A stretch of DNA of 42,423 nucleotides from an uncultured Oscillibacter sp. (GCA_910585385.1 CAJUDV010000019.1:1-42423); one strand, 5' to 3'. Positions 7,933 through 16,117 are shown, numbered from the stretch's first letter. The notes: generated by a model from the sequence alone, not told the origin. Made by a program: numbers and translations.

Positions 7933-8955
7933 TCAGTTGGAGGCGGTGTCGGGATCGGTGTCGCTGCCCCAGAGCATGTTGCGGCGCAGCTCCGCGCCCA
8001 CGGTCTCCATGGGATGCTTGGCCAGCTGGGCCCGCTTGGCGTTGAAGAAGGTGCGGCCGAAGCTCTTGTTCTCGGCGATCCAGCGGCCGGCAAAGGTGCC
8101 GTCCTGGATGTCGGTGAGAACGGACTTCATGTTCTTCTTGGTCTCCTCATAGGGCAGGATGCGGCTGCCGGAGACATACTCGCCGAACTCGGCGGTATCG
8201 GAGATGGAGTAGTTCATCATGGCAACGCCCCCCTTGTTGATGAGGTCGATGATGAGCTTCATCTCGTGGATGCACTCGAAGTAGGCGTTCTCCGGGGCGT
8301 AGCCTGCCTCCACCAACGTCTCGAAGCCCAGCTTCATCAGCTCCACCACGCCGCCGCAGAGGATGGCCTGCTCGCCGAAAAGGTCGGTCTCGGTCTCGTC
8401 CTGGAAGGTGGTCTCCATCACGCCGCCCCGGGCGCAGCCGATGCCGGCGGCGTAGGCCAGGCCGATGTCCACGGCCCTGCCGGTGGCGTTCTGCTCCACG
8501 GCCAGCAGGCAGGGCACGCCCTTTCCGTTCACGTAAGTGGAGCGGACGGTGTGGCCGGGGCCCTTGGGGGCGATCATCAGCACGTCCACGTCGGCGGGGG
8601 GGACGATCTGCTTGAAGTGGATGTTGAAGCCGTGGGCGAACATCAGCGCGTTGCCGGCCTCCAGGTTGGGGGCGATGTCCTGCCTGTACATGTCCGCCTG
8701 GGCCTCGTCGTTGATGAGGATCATGATGATGTCGGCCCATTTGGCGGTTTCGGGCACGCTCATAACCTTTAGACCGGCCTTCTCGGCGGCGGCCTGGTTT
8801 TTGCTGCCGGGCCGCAGGCCCACGCACACGTCACAGCCGGACTCCTTCAGGTTCAGAGCGTGGGCGTGGCCCTGAGAGCCGTAGCCGATGATGCCGATTT
8901 TCTTGCCGTCCAGCTTGCTGACGTCACAGTCCTTCTCATAGTACATCTTTGCCAT
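7933..8955 (-). CDS. ilvC: Ketol-acid reductoisomerase (IlvC), class I
   Basis: A 340-residue NADPH enzyme that isomerises and reduces acetolactate or acetohydroxybutyrate in valine/isoleucine/leucine synthesis. The N-terminal Rossmann motif is GYGSQGHAHALNLKESG (near 25-41). The C-terminal KARI domain has the Mg2+-binding DLFGEQAILCGG (near 190) and the ECIHEMKLIIDLI helix. Length fits the short class I form. The start at 8955 has a perfect AGGAGG site. It is preceded by a 300-nt leader with its own promoter, a small ORF rich in Ile/Leu/Val codons and an intrinsic terminator, pointing to attenuation control. No ilvB/ilvN is present in the window. Confidence 0.97.
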   Translation of the reverse strand: MAKMYYEKDCDVSKLDGKKIGIIGYGSQGHAHALNLKESGCDVCVGLRPGSKNQAAAEKAGLKVMSVPETAKWADIIMILINDEAQADMYRQDIAPNLEAGNALMFAHGFNIHFKQIVPPADVDVLMIAPKGPGHTVRSTYVNGKGVPCLLAVEQNATGRAVDIGLAYAAGIGCARGGVMETTFQDETETDLFGEQAILCGGVVELMKLGFETLVEAGYAPENAYFECIHEMKLIIDLINKGGVAMMNYSISDTAEFGEYVSGSRILPYEETKKNMKSVLTDIQDGTFAGRWIAENKSFGRTFFNAKRAQLAKHPMETVGAELRRNMLWGSDTDPDTASN

Positions 8956-9049
8956 ATTCCCTATCCTCCTAAAAAATTGGTTTGTCGTCGATCTATCGTG
9001 CTACGCCCTCGGTTTGACGGCGGTAGTACCGGAATGGTCCAATGAAAAA

Positions 9050-9078
9050 AGTCCGTGACCCTGGCCGGGTCACGGACT
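9050..9078 (-). terminator. Intrinsic terminator in the ilvC leader (attenuator)
   Basis: A 12-bp perfect stem AGTCCGTGACCC / GGGTCACGGACT around GGCCA. On the minus strand it is followed at once by TTTTTT, ending 94 nt before the ilvC start. It sits after the leader ORF stop (9114) and before ilvC on the same transcript, so its use would cut off ilvC expression. Its position makes it a regulatory terminator rather than the end of an upstream gene. Confidence 0.85.
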
Positions 9079-9113
9079 TTTAAAAGCTCGACTGCGGTTT
9101 CCGGCGGTTCCTG

Positions 9114-9257
9114 CTAACGTGATTTTCTGCGGAAACCGGGGGCCGTATTCACTCTCCGCGCATGACCAGGCGCACTATTCTGATTTCCGGTGATAATGAC
9201 CAGAGCCAGAATAATGTGCAGTACCAGAATGCCGTAGAGAGCGAACGTACCAGCCAT
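9114..9257 (-). CDS. Putative ilvC leader peptide dense in Ile/Leu/Val codons
   Basis: A 47-residue ORF with a perfect AAGGAGG ribosome site, starting about 27 nt after the predicted transcription start. Residues 7-22 (LYGILVLHIILALVII) hold 12 branched-chain residues out of 16, including the Ile-Ile pairs at 15-16 and 21-22. The rest is hydrophilic and basic. It is followed by the terminator at 9050-9078 and then by ilvC, all from one promoter. This is the layout of the ilvL/ivbL-type leader peptides of attenuators. The alternative is a one-helix membrane microprotein, since such a run also looks like a transmembrane helix. The position upstream of a terminator and an ilv gene favours the leader reading. 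Confidence 0.7.
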   Translation of the reverse strand: MAGTFALYGILVLHIILALVIITGNQNSAPGHARRVNTAPGFRRKSR

Positions 9258-9290
9258 GGAAACCTCCTTAAGTGCCTGTCTTATTTTGCT

Positions 9291-9319
9291 ATTATACCTG
9301 CCGCGCCGGCAAAGCGCAA
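9291..9319 (-). promoter_or_regulatory. Promoter of the ilvC leader transcript
   Basis: Minus-strand TTGCGC (9314-9319), 17 nt, perfect TATAAT (9291-9296). The predicted start of transcription near 9284 lies 27 nt before the leader ORF. Confidence 0.75.
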
Positions 9320-9673
9320 CAAAAAAATGGGCCGCTCCGATGATTCTGGATGATTTTACGAATCTATCGGAATGGAAAAACCAATCTGTTGTAGAATACG
9401 ACAAGAAAACCGGGGAGATAACGGGGGCGTGCGCTGGTGAAATTTTCAGACAACCTAGGGCGTGATATGACAGGGGAGCGCCGGGGAGACAGCCCGCGAT
9501 ACGAAAAGCGCTCCGAGAGCCGCAGACTGTCCGCCTCGAAATGGAGCCGGCGCCCGGGTTTCATGCCCCCTACGCATCCTCCGGCCGGGACGGGGACACA
9601 GCGGCAGGTGCCGGGCGTCTGCGGGGAGCTTATGTGGTGTCCCGGCCTCTCCGGCCTGTTCCAGAAATTTGGG
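9320..9673. other. Gene-free spacer between the ilvC and leuA control regions
   Basis: About 350 bp with no convincing gene. Short open frames exist on both strands but lack ribosome sites and have Arg/Pro-rich, non-protein-like translations. A nested imperfect inverted repeat is present: GACAG (9469-9473) with CTGTC (9527-9531), and GGAGCGC (9475-9481) with GCGCTCC (9508-9514). Nothing more can be supported. Confidence 0.5.
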
Positions 9674-9674
9674 C

Positions 9675-9703
9675 TTGACAAATCTGTCCGAGTCCTGTAA
9701 TTT
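9675..9703 (+). promoter_or_regulatory. Promoter of the leuACDB T-box transcript
   Basis: Perfect TTGACA (9675-9680), 17 nt, TAATTT (9698-9703). It lies just before the T-box Stem I. Confidence 0.72.
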
Positions 9704-9714
9704 ATTAAAAAAGC

Positions 9715-10003
9715 AAACAGCACAGATACGATGACAGGGAAAAAGTCCCCCGGAGCGCTTCAGAGAGCCGCCGGTTGCTGCGAGGCGGCGCGGAGGGGAG
9801 GACGTCACTGGCCCTTGAGTATTTCCGCTGAGACCGGTCTGCGGTTTAGGCGGGAACGGGTTTCCTCACCGTTATCAAAGAGGCGGGATTCGCGCGGCGG
9901 CGCCGTACCGATCCCGGGAGCGGGCAGTTTCTGCCAATGAGAGTGGTACCGCGGAAGTTTGGGCTTTCGTCTCTTCAAGTGAGAAGGGATGGAGGCTTTT
10001 TTT
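9715..10003 (+). ncRNA. T-box riboswitch controlling leuACDB
   Basis: The diagnostic T-box core GTGGTACCGCGG is at 9943-9954. Upstream, Stem I can be laid out: GATGACAGGGAAAAAG (9731-9745), CCCC 9748-9751 pairing GGGG 9795-9798, and AGAGAG (9762-9767) followed by a CCGCC/GGCGG hairpin (9768-9788). The GCTGAGA block follows at 9827-9833. After the core comes a 14-bp terminator (9963-9996) and seven T's. Uncharged tRNA would stabilise the antiterminator and permit leuA transcription. The triplet at the usual specifier position (after GGAC, before A) is GTC at 9804-9806, which reads as Val, not Leu; the reading is by eye. Confidence 0.92.
9963..10003 (+). terminator. T-box terminator hairpin
   Basis: A 14-bp stem with several G-T pairs: GCTTTCGTCTCTTC (9963-9976) with GAAGGGATGGAGGC (9983-9996), a six-base loop, then TTTTTTT. 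It is mutually exclusive with the antiterminator, because CTCTT in its 5' arm can pair with GAGAG just before the T-box core. Confidence 0.88.
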
Positions 10004-10114
10004 GTTGTCTGTGCCGGCTTTGAGAAGCTGTATTCACAGGCGTGGGGCGCCGTCTGGCAGGGCCTTTTGCCGACTGTGAGTACAGATTCTGAATGATCAT
10101 CAGGAGGAATTTTT

Positions 10115-11650
10115 ATGAGACGCGTCAAAATTTTTGATACCACCCTGCGGGACGGTGAGCAGTCCCCCGGGTGCAGCATGAATCTCCCCGAGAAGGTGGA
10201 GATGGCCCGGCAGCTGGAGAAGCTGGGGGTGGATGTCATCGAGGCGGGCTTTGCCATCGCCTCCCCCATGGACTTCAAGAGCGTGCAGAAGATCGCCAAG
10301 GCCGTGAAAAACTGCACGGTGGCAAGCCTTGCCCGGGCCACCCGGGGGGACATTGACGCCGCCTGGGAGGCGGTGAAGGAGGCCGCCCACCCCCGCATTC
10401 ATGTCTTTCTGGCCACCAGCGACATCCATATGGAGTACAAGCTCCAGATGACCCGGGAACAGGTCCTGGCCCGCATCAGCGAGATGGTGGCCTACGCGAA
10501 GGCCAGGTGCGCCGATATAGAGTTCTCCGCCGAGGACGCCTCCCGCTCCGACCGGGCGTTTCTGGCCCGGTGCTACTCCAACGCCGTGGCCGCCGGGGCC
10601 ACCACCCTGAACGTCCCCGACACCGTGGGCTACTCCACCCCCCAGGAGATGGGGGATCTGATCCGCTACCTGCGGGAGCACGTGGCGGGCGTGGAGAATG
10701 TGGACATCTCCGTCCACTGCCACAACGACTTGGGCATGGCCGTGGCCAACACCCTCTCCTGCGTCCAGGCCGGAGCCACCCAGGTGGAGTGCACCGTCAA
10801 CGGCATCGGCGAGCGGGCGGGCAACGCCAGCATGGAGGAGATCGTCATGGCCCTCCACACCCGCCGGGACTTCTACGGCGCGGAGACCGGCGTCAACACC
10901 CGGCAGATCTACCGCTCCAGCAAGCTCCTCAGCAACATCACCGGCGTGCCCATCCCCCCCAGCAAGGCCATTGTGGGCGCCAACGCCTTCGCCCACGAGT
11001 CCGGCATCCACCAGCACGGCGTCATCGCCAACGCCCAGACCTACGAGATCATGAACTCCACGGAGGTGGGCGTTCCCCAGAACACCATGGTCCTGGGCAA
11101 GCACTCCGGCAAGCACGCCCTGCGGGAGAAGCTGGAGTCCATGGGCTACGAGCTGACGGACGAGGAGCTGGAGAGCGTCTTTTCCCGCTTCAAGGTCATG
11201 GCGGACAAGAAGAAGAACATCACCGGCTCCGACCTGGAGGCCCTGGTGCTCCACCGCCGCAACAACATCAACCCCACCTGCCGCCTGGTGGGCCACTCCA
11301 TCAACACCAGCACCAGCGACGTGCTGCCCACCACCTCCTATATCAAGCTGGAGCGGGACGGGGAGATGCTGGAGGAGGTGGCCATCGGCTCCGGCCCCGT
11401 GGACGCCGCCTACAAGGCCATCAACCGGATGCTGGGCATGGACGTCAGGCTGGAGAGCTTCAGCCTCAACGCCGTCACCGACGGTGAGGACGCCATCGGC
11501 GAGGCGGTGGTGAAGGTGGCCAGCGGCGGCGAGTCCTACACCGGCACCGGCCTCTCCACCGATATTCTGGAGTCCTCCATCCGGGCCTATGTCAACGGTA
11601 TCAACAAGATCATCGAGGCCGGCACGGCCCCTGAGGAAGGCAGGGAGTGA
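10115..11650 (+). CDS. leuA: 2-isopropylmalate synthase (LeuA)
   Basis: A 511-residue enzyme condensing acetyl-CoA with 2-ketoisovalerate, the first committed step to leucine. The N-terminal TIM barrel has FDTTLRDGEQSPG (near 7-19, metal and substrate) and HCHNDLGMAVANTLS (near 204-218, HxH metal ligands). The GxGERAGNASMEE loop is present. The C-terminal region from about 390 is the regulatory dimer domain that binds leucine in characterised LeuA, so feedback inhibition is likely. AGGAGG precedes the ATG. It is the first gene of leuACDB under a T-box. The size fits the long bacterial LeuA rather than citramalate synthase, although a close relative of that enzyme cannot be fully excluded by eye. 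Confidence 0.95.
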   Translation: MRRVKIFDTTLRDGEQSPGCSMNLPEKVEMARQLEKLGVDVIEAGFAIASPMDFKSVQKIAKAVKNCTVASLARATRGDIDAAWEAVKEAAHPRIHVFLATSDIHMEYKLQMTREQVLARISEMVAYAKARCADIEFSAEDASRSDRAFLARCYSNAVAAGATTLNVPDTVGYSTPQEMGDLIRYLREHVAGVENVDISVHCHNDLGMAVANTLSCVQAGATQVECTVNGIGERAGNASMEEIVMALHTRRDFYGAETGVNTRQIYRSSKLLSNITGVPIPPSKAIVGANAFAHESGIHQHGVIANAQTYEIMNSTEVGVPQNTMVLGKHSGKHALREKLESMGYELTDEELESVFSRFKVMADKKKNITGSDLEALVLHRRNNINPTCRLVGHSINTSTSDVLPTTSYIKLERDGEMLEEVAIGSGPVDAAYKAINRMLGMDVRLESFSLNAVTDGEDAIGEAVVKVASGGESYTGTGLSTDILESSIRAYVNGINKIIEAGTAPEEGRE

Positions 11651-11655
11651 ACAAA

Positions 11656-12921
11656 ATGGGAATGACCATGACACAGAAAATCCTGGCCCGCCACGCGGGA
11701 CTTGACAGCGTCCGCCCCGGGCAGCTGATTCAGGCCCGGCTGGACCTGGTGCTGGGCAACGACATCACCACCCCTGTGGCCATCAACGAGTTTGAGGCGG
11801 CGGGCTTTGACAGGGTCTTCGACAAGGGGAAGATCGCCCTGGTGATGGACCACTTCGCCCCCAACAAGGACATCAAGGCCGCCACGCAGTGCAAGCAGTG
11901 CCGCGCCTTTGCCCGGCGGTTTGACATTGACCACTACTATGACGTGGGACAGATGGGCATTGAGCACGCCCTCCTGCCGGAGCGGGGACTGGTGGCCCCC
12001 GGCGAAGCTGTCATCGGCGCCGACTCCCACACCTGCACCTACGGCGCCCTGGGGGCCTTCTCCACCGGCGTGGGGTCCACGGACATGGGCGCCGCCATGG
12101 CGGCGGGGGAGACCTGGTTCAAGGTGCCCTCCGCCATCCGGGTGAACCTCACCGGGAAGCTGCAGCCACACGTCTCCGGCAAGGATGTGATCCTGACTCT
12201 CATCGGCAGAATCGGCGTGGACGGCGCCCGGTACCAGTCTCTGGAGTTCACGGGCCCCGGCGTGAGGGAGCTCACCATCTACGACCGGCTGACCATCTCC
12301 AACATGGCCATTGAGGCTGGGGCGAAAAACGGCATCTTCCCCGTGGACGATATTACCCGGGCCTATGTCGCCGGCCGGGTGGACCGCCCCTGGGAGGCCG
12401 TGGAGGCCGACGGCGACGCGGAGTACGAGCGCACGGTGGAGATTGATCTTGACCAGGTGGACTGCACTGTGGCCTGGCCCCACCTGCCGGAAAACGCCCG
12501 CAGCGCCCGGGAGGGGAAGGACATCGCCATTGACCAGATCGTCATCGGCTCCTGCACCAACGGCCAGCTGCCGGACATGGCGGCGGCGGCGGAGATTTTA
12601 AAGGGCCGCCGTCTGGCCCCCGGCGTCCGGGGCATCGTCATCCCCGCCACCCAGAGCGTGTACCGGGAGTGTATGCACCTGGGGTATACGGACGTCTTCC
12701 TGGACGCGGGGTGCATCGTCTCCACCCCCACCTGCGGGCCCTGCCTTGGCGGCTACATGGGCATCCTGGCGGCGGGGGAGCGGTGCGTCTCCACCACCAA
12801 CCGCAACTTCGTGGGCCGCATGGGCCACGTGGACAGCGAGGTCTACCTGGCCTCACCCGCCGTGGCGGCGGCCTCCGGCATCGCCGGACATATCGCTCAC
12901 CCTGAGGAGGTGCTGAAATGA
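11656..12921 (+). CDS. leuC: 3-isopropylmalate dehydratase large subunit (LeuC)
   Basis: A 421-residue aconitase-superfamily subunit of the shorter, archaeal/clostridial LeuC type. It isomerises 2- to 3-isopropylmalate together with LeuD. The Fe-S cluster cysteines are in IGSCTNGQ (near 297) and TPTCGPCLGG (near 357-362). The substrate loop GADSHTCTYGALGAFSTGVGSTD (near 120) is intact. The start is uncertain: GTG at 11647 overlaps the leuA stop and has GAGGAAGG upstream, while ATG at 11656, 11662 or 11668 gives the usual MGMTMTQKIL or MTQKIL start. It overlaps leuD by ATGA. Confidence 0.95.
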   Translation: MGMTMTQKILARHAGLDSVRPGQLIQARLDLVLGNDITTPVAINEFEAAGFDRVFDKGKIALVMDHFAPNKDIKAATQCKQCRAFARRFDIDHYYDVGQMGIEHALLPERGLVAPGEAVIGADSHTCTYGALGAFSTGVGSTDMGAAMAAGETWFKVPSAIRVNLTGKLQPHVSGKDVILTLIGRIGVDGARYQSLEFTGPGVRELTIYDRLTISNMAIEAGAKNGIFPVDDITRAYVAGRVDRPWEAVEADGDAEYERTVEIDLDQVDCTVAWPHLPENARSAREGKDIAIDQIVIGSCTNGQLPDMAAAAEILKGRRLAPGVRGIVIPATQSVYRECMHLGYTDVFLDAGCIVSTPTCGPCLGGYMGILAAGERCVSTTNRNFVGRMGHVDSEVYLASPAVAAASGIAGHIAHPEEVLK

Positions 12922-13415
12922 ACGCACACGGAACTGCCCATAAGTACGGCGACCACGTGGATACCGACGTCATCATCCCCGCCCGGTACCTCAACACCCA
13001 GAGCCACGCCGAGCTGGCCGCCCACTGCATGGAGGACATCGACCGGGATTTCCATACCAAAAACAGGCCCGGCGACATCATGGTGGCGGGGCTGAACTTC
13101 GGCTGCGGCTCCTCCCGGGAGCATGCCCCCATCGCCATCAAGGCCGCCGGCGTCTCCTGCGTCATCGCCAAAAACTTCGCCCGCATCTTCTACCGCAACG
13201 CCATCAACATCGGGATGCCCATCCTGGAGTGTCCCGCCGCCAGCGAGGGCATCGGCGACGGCGACGAGGTCTCCGTGGACTTTGACACCGGCGTCATCAC
13301 CAACATCACGAAGAACGAGACCTATCAGGCCGAGCCCTTCCCGCCCTTCATCAGGGAGATGATCGCCAAGGGCGGCCTGATGGCCTCTCTGAGAGCAAAG
13401 GAGGCGCGGGCATGA
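12918..13415 (+). CDS. leuD: 3-isopropylmalate dehydratase small subunit (LeuD)
   Basis: A 165-residue swivelling domain that partners LeuC. It has the typical DTDVIIPARYL (near 14-24), GLNFGCGSSREHAPIAIKAAG (near 57-77) and KNFARIFYRNAINIGMP (near 84-100). Length matches the small archaeal/clostridial form that pairs with the roughly 420-residue LeuC. Translational coupling is likely, since it overlaps leuC and leuB by ATGA at both ends. Confidence 0.97.
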   Translation: MNAHGTAHKYGDHVDTDVIIPARYLNTQSHAELAAHCMEDIDRDFHTKNRPGDIMVAGLNFGCGSSREHAPIAIKAAGVSCVIAKNFARIFYRNAINIGMPILECPAASEGIGDGDEVSVDFDTGVITNITKNETYQAEPFPPFIREMIAKGGLMASLRAKEARA

Positions 13416-14482
13416 ACAAGACCATCGCCGTGATCCGGGGAGACGGCATCGGCCCGGAGATCGTGGGGGAGACCCTGGGGGTGCTGGACGCCGTGGCCGC
13501 CAGATTCGGCCACACCTTCACCTATCGGGAGGCCCCCATGGGGGGGTGCGCCATCGACCAATTCGGCGTGCCCCTGCCGGATTCCAGCCTGGAGACCTGC
13601 CTCAATTGTGACAGCGTGCTGCTTGGGGCCGTGGGCGGCCCCAAGTGGGACGATCAGCCCTCCGCCAACCGCCCGGAGCGAGGGCTTTTGAAGCTGCGGG
13701 AGGCCATGGGCCTCTACACCAACGTCCGTCCCGCCCGGATGTTTTCGGACCTCTCTGCCGCCTGCCCCCTGCGCTCCGACATCGCCGAAAGGGGCATTGA
13801 CTTTGTGGTGGTGCGGGAGCTCATCGGCGGAATGTACTTCGGCCGGCACGCCACCGCAGAGGTGGAGGGGGAACTGAGAGCGGAGGACATCTGCGCTTAC
13901 AGTGAGCACGAGATCCGCAGGGTGGCCCATGTGGCCTTCCAGATGGCCCGGAAGCGCCGGGGGCGGGTCACCTCCATCGACAAGGCCAACGTGCTGGACA
14001 CCTCCCGCCTGTGGCGGAAGACCGTGACGGCGGTGGCGGAGGCGTACCCGGACGTGGAGCTTTTGCATATGTACGTGGACAACGCCGCCATGCAGATCGT
14101 CCGGGACCCCAGCCAGTTTGATGTCATCGTCACGGAGAATCTCTTTGGAGACATCCTCTCCGACGAGGCCAGCCAGATCACCGGCTCCATCGGCATGATC
14201 CCCTCCTCCAGCATGGGGGAGGGAACTCGGGGGATGTACGAGCCCATCCACGGCTCCGCCCCGGACATCGCAGGCCAGGATAGGGCAAACCCCATCGGCA
14301 CCGTGCTGGCGGCGGCCATGATGCTGCGCTACAGCTTTGACATGGATAAGGAAGCCGACGCCGTGGAGGCGGCGGTGGACGCCGTGCTGAAAGAGGGCTG
14401 GCGCTGCGGCGACATCATGCAGGGCGGCGGAAAGCCGGTGGGCTGCCGGGAGATGGGCCGGCTGATCCGGGAGCGTATCTGA
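13412..14482 (+). CDS. leuB: 3-isopropylmalate dehydrogenase (LeuB)
   Basis: A 356-residue NAD+-dependent enzyme oxidising and decarboxylating 3-isopropylmalate to 2-ketoisocaproate. The N-terminal IRGDGIGPEI, the ERGLLKLREAMGLYTNVRP substrate region (near 88), the catalytic Tyr in GMYFGRH (about 145) and the family signature NLFGDILSDEASQITGSIGMIPS (near 244-266) are all present, as is HGSAPDIAGQDRANP for NAD binding. Last gene of leuACDB, ended by a strong terminator. An ilvE transaminase for the last step is not in the window. Confidence 0.97.
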   Translation: MNKTIAVIRGDGIGPEIVGETLGVLDAVAARFGHTFTYREAPMGGCAIDQFGVPLPDSSLETCLNCDSVLLGAVGGPKWDDQPSANRPERGLLKLREAMGLYTNVRPARMFSDLSAACPLRSDIAERGIDFVVVRELIGGMYFGRHATAEVEGELRAEDICAYSEHEIRRVAHVAFQMARKRRGRVTSIDKANVLDTSRLWRKTVTAVAEAYPDVELLHMYVDNAAMQIVRDPSQFDVIVTENLFGDILSDEASQITGSIGMIPSSSMGEGTRGMYEPIHGSAPDIAGQDRANPIGTVLAAAMMLRYSFDMDKEADAVEAAVDAVLKEGWRCGDIMQGGGKPVGCREMGRLIRERI

Positions 14483-14495
14483 TTGGTTCCACGCG

Positions 14496-14530
14496 AAAAA
14501 ATCCCCTGACGTTTTCGTCAGGGGATTTTT
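14496..14530. terminator. Bidirectional terminator after leuB and flotillin
   Basis: A near-perfect stem AAAAAATCCCCTGACG / CGTCAGGGGATTTTT with a TTTT loop. A- and T-tracts on both sides fit termination on both strands between convergent genes. Confidence 0.92.
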
Positions 14531-14544
14531 GGAGCTGTAGGGGG

Positions 14545-16056
14545 TTATGCCTCCGGCTGATCCGGGATCGGGTTCTCCTGCACGGCCTCACCGCCGGAGA
14601 TGTTGATGATGGTCTGACCGTCCTTGCCCTCTCCTGCGGCGATCCTGCCGCCCAGCAGGCCGGACAGCAGGGACTTGATGTCAATGCCCATACCCTCAGT
14701 GAAGCCCTCGGTGATCTGGGTGGTGCCGTTGACGATGTCCTGGAGGAGTTTGGCGCTGTTGCCCTCGCCGTACATGGTGATCTTCTCCACCTTGGAAAGG
14801 GGTTCCGCCACGTTTCGGGCGATGTCCGGCAGGGCCTGCATCACCATCTCCACCATGGCGGCCTGGCCGTACTTCTTCATGGCCTCGGCCTTGCGGTCGA
14901 TGCCCTCCGCCTCCGCCAGTGCCTTGGCCTGGATGGCCTGGGCCTCGGCCTTGCCCACGGCGGCGATGCCGGCGGCCTCCTGCTCCTTGGCGTACTTGGC
15001 GGCCTCGGCGGCTTTCTTGGCGGCCTCCGCGGCCTGCTCCTCCTCGTAGCGCTTGGCCTCGGCGTCCTTCTGGCGCTTGAAGAGGTCCGCCTGGGCCTCC
15101 TGTTCCATGCGATAGCGCTGGGCGTCCGCCTGGGCCCGGATCTCCGCGTCCAGCTTCTGCTTGGCGATTTCCACCTCCTGCTTTTTCAGCTCCGCGTCCC
15201 GTTCGGCCTTGGCGATCTGGGCGTTGACCGTGGCGGTCTCGATGCTCTTTTGCTGCTCTTGCTGCTGGATGGTGTAGGCGGCGTCCGCCTCGGCCTTTTT
15301 GGTGTCGGAGATGATTTTCAGCTCCGCCTTCTTGATCTCCAGCTCGTTGTTCATCCGGGCGATCTCCGTGTCAGAGAGGACCCGGGCCTCGTTGGCGGCC
15401 TTGTCGGCCTCCGCCTGGGCGATGGCCACGTCCCGGTCCGCCTGGGCCTTGGCGATGGCGGCGTTTTTCTTGATGAGGGAGGTGTTGTCCGCGCCCAGGT
15501 CCCGGATGAGGCCGTTCTCGTCGGTGACATTCTGGATGTTGCAGGAGAGAATCTCGATGCCCAGCTTGTCCATGTCCTTGGAGGCCTTCTGCATTACCTG
15601 GTCGGAGAAGGAGTCCCGGTCGGTGTTGATCTCCTTGAGGGACAGCGTGCCGATGATCTCCCGCATGTTGCCCTGGAGGGAGTCCTGAAGGTCCCGGGTG
15701 ATGTCCACGGCCTTCTTGTTGAGAAAGTTCTTGGCCGCCAGCTTGATGCCCTCCGGCGTGGGAGAGATGCGGACCTTGGCCACGGCGTCCACGTTGACGT
15801 TGATGAAGTCGTTGGTGGGGACGGACTGCTCCGTCTTGATGTCCACGGTCATCTGGCCCAGATACAGCTTATCCAGCCGCTCGAAGAAGGGAATTTTGAT
15901 GCCGGCCCGGCCGATGAGGATCTTGCCGTCCTTTTTCAGGCCGGAGATGATGTACGCCTGGTCCGGCGGGGCCTTGACATAGCCCATCAGCAGCAGGACC
16001 AGCAGGACCGCCACGGCGATCACAATGGGCAGGAAGGACAAAATGGCGTCAAGCAT
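14545..16056 (-). CDS. Flotillin-like SPFH/Band 7 protein
   Basis: A 503-residue membrane-associated scaffold. One N-terminal hydrophobic segment (about 5-25) is followed by an SPFH domain (about 30-190), then a long Ala/Glu/Lys-rich coiled coil (about 200-400, rich in KAQAD and EAAKKAAEAAKYAKE repeats). The C-terminal tail holds the flotillin PDIARNVAEPLSKVEKI motif and a Gly-rich end. This matches the bacterial flotillins FloT/YuaG that organise membrane microdomains. FloT in Bacillus is often beside an NfeD-like protein, but none is present here; the gene seems to stand alone. AGGAGG precedes the ATG. Confidence 0.92.
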   Translation of the reverse strand: MLDAILSFLPIVIAVAVLLVLLLMGYVKAPPDQAYIISGLKKDGKILIGRAGIKIPFFERLDKLYLGQMTVDIKTEQSVPTNDFINVNVDAVAKVRISPTPEGIKLAAKNFLNKKAVDITRDLQDSLQGNMREIIGTLSLKEINTDRDSFSDQVMQKASKDMDKLGIEILSCNIQNVTDENGLIRDLGADNTSLIKKNAAIAKAQADRDVAIAQAEADKAANEARVLSDTEIARMNNELEIKKAELKIISDTKKAEADAAYTIQQQEQQKSIETATVNAQIAKAERDAELKKQEVEIAKQKLDAEIRAQADAQRYRMEQEAQADLFKRQKDAEAKRYEEEQAAEAAKKAAEAAKYAKEQEAAGIAAVGKAEAQAIQAKALAEAEGIDRKAEAMKKYGQAAMVEMVMQALPDIARNVAEPLSKVEKITMYGEGNSAKLLQDIVNGTTQITEGFTEGMGIDIKSLLSGLLGGRIAAGEGKDGQTIINISGGEAVQENPIPDQPEA

Positions 16057-16117
16057 GTTGGGGACCTCCTCTACAAATTGTTTTTTGGGATATTGCGATC
16101 CGATAGTGAAGAATGGA

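Noticed and set aside
9437..9700. 87-codon frame upstream of the leu T-box
   Set aside because: No ribosome site, Arg/Ser/Pro-rich translation, and it runs into the T-box promoter.
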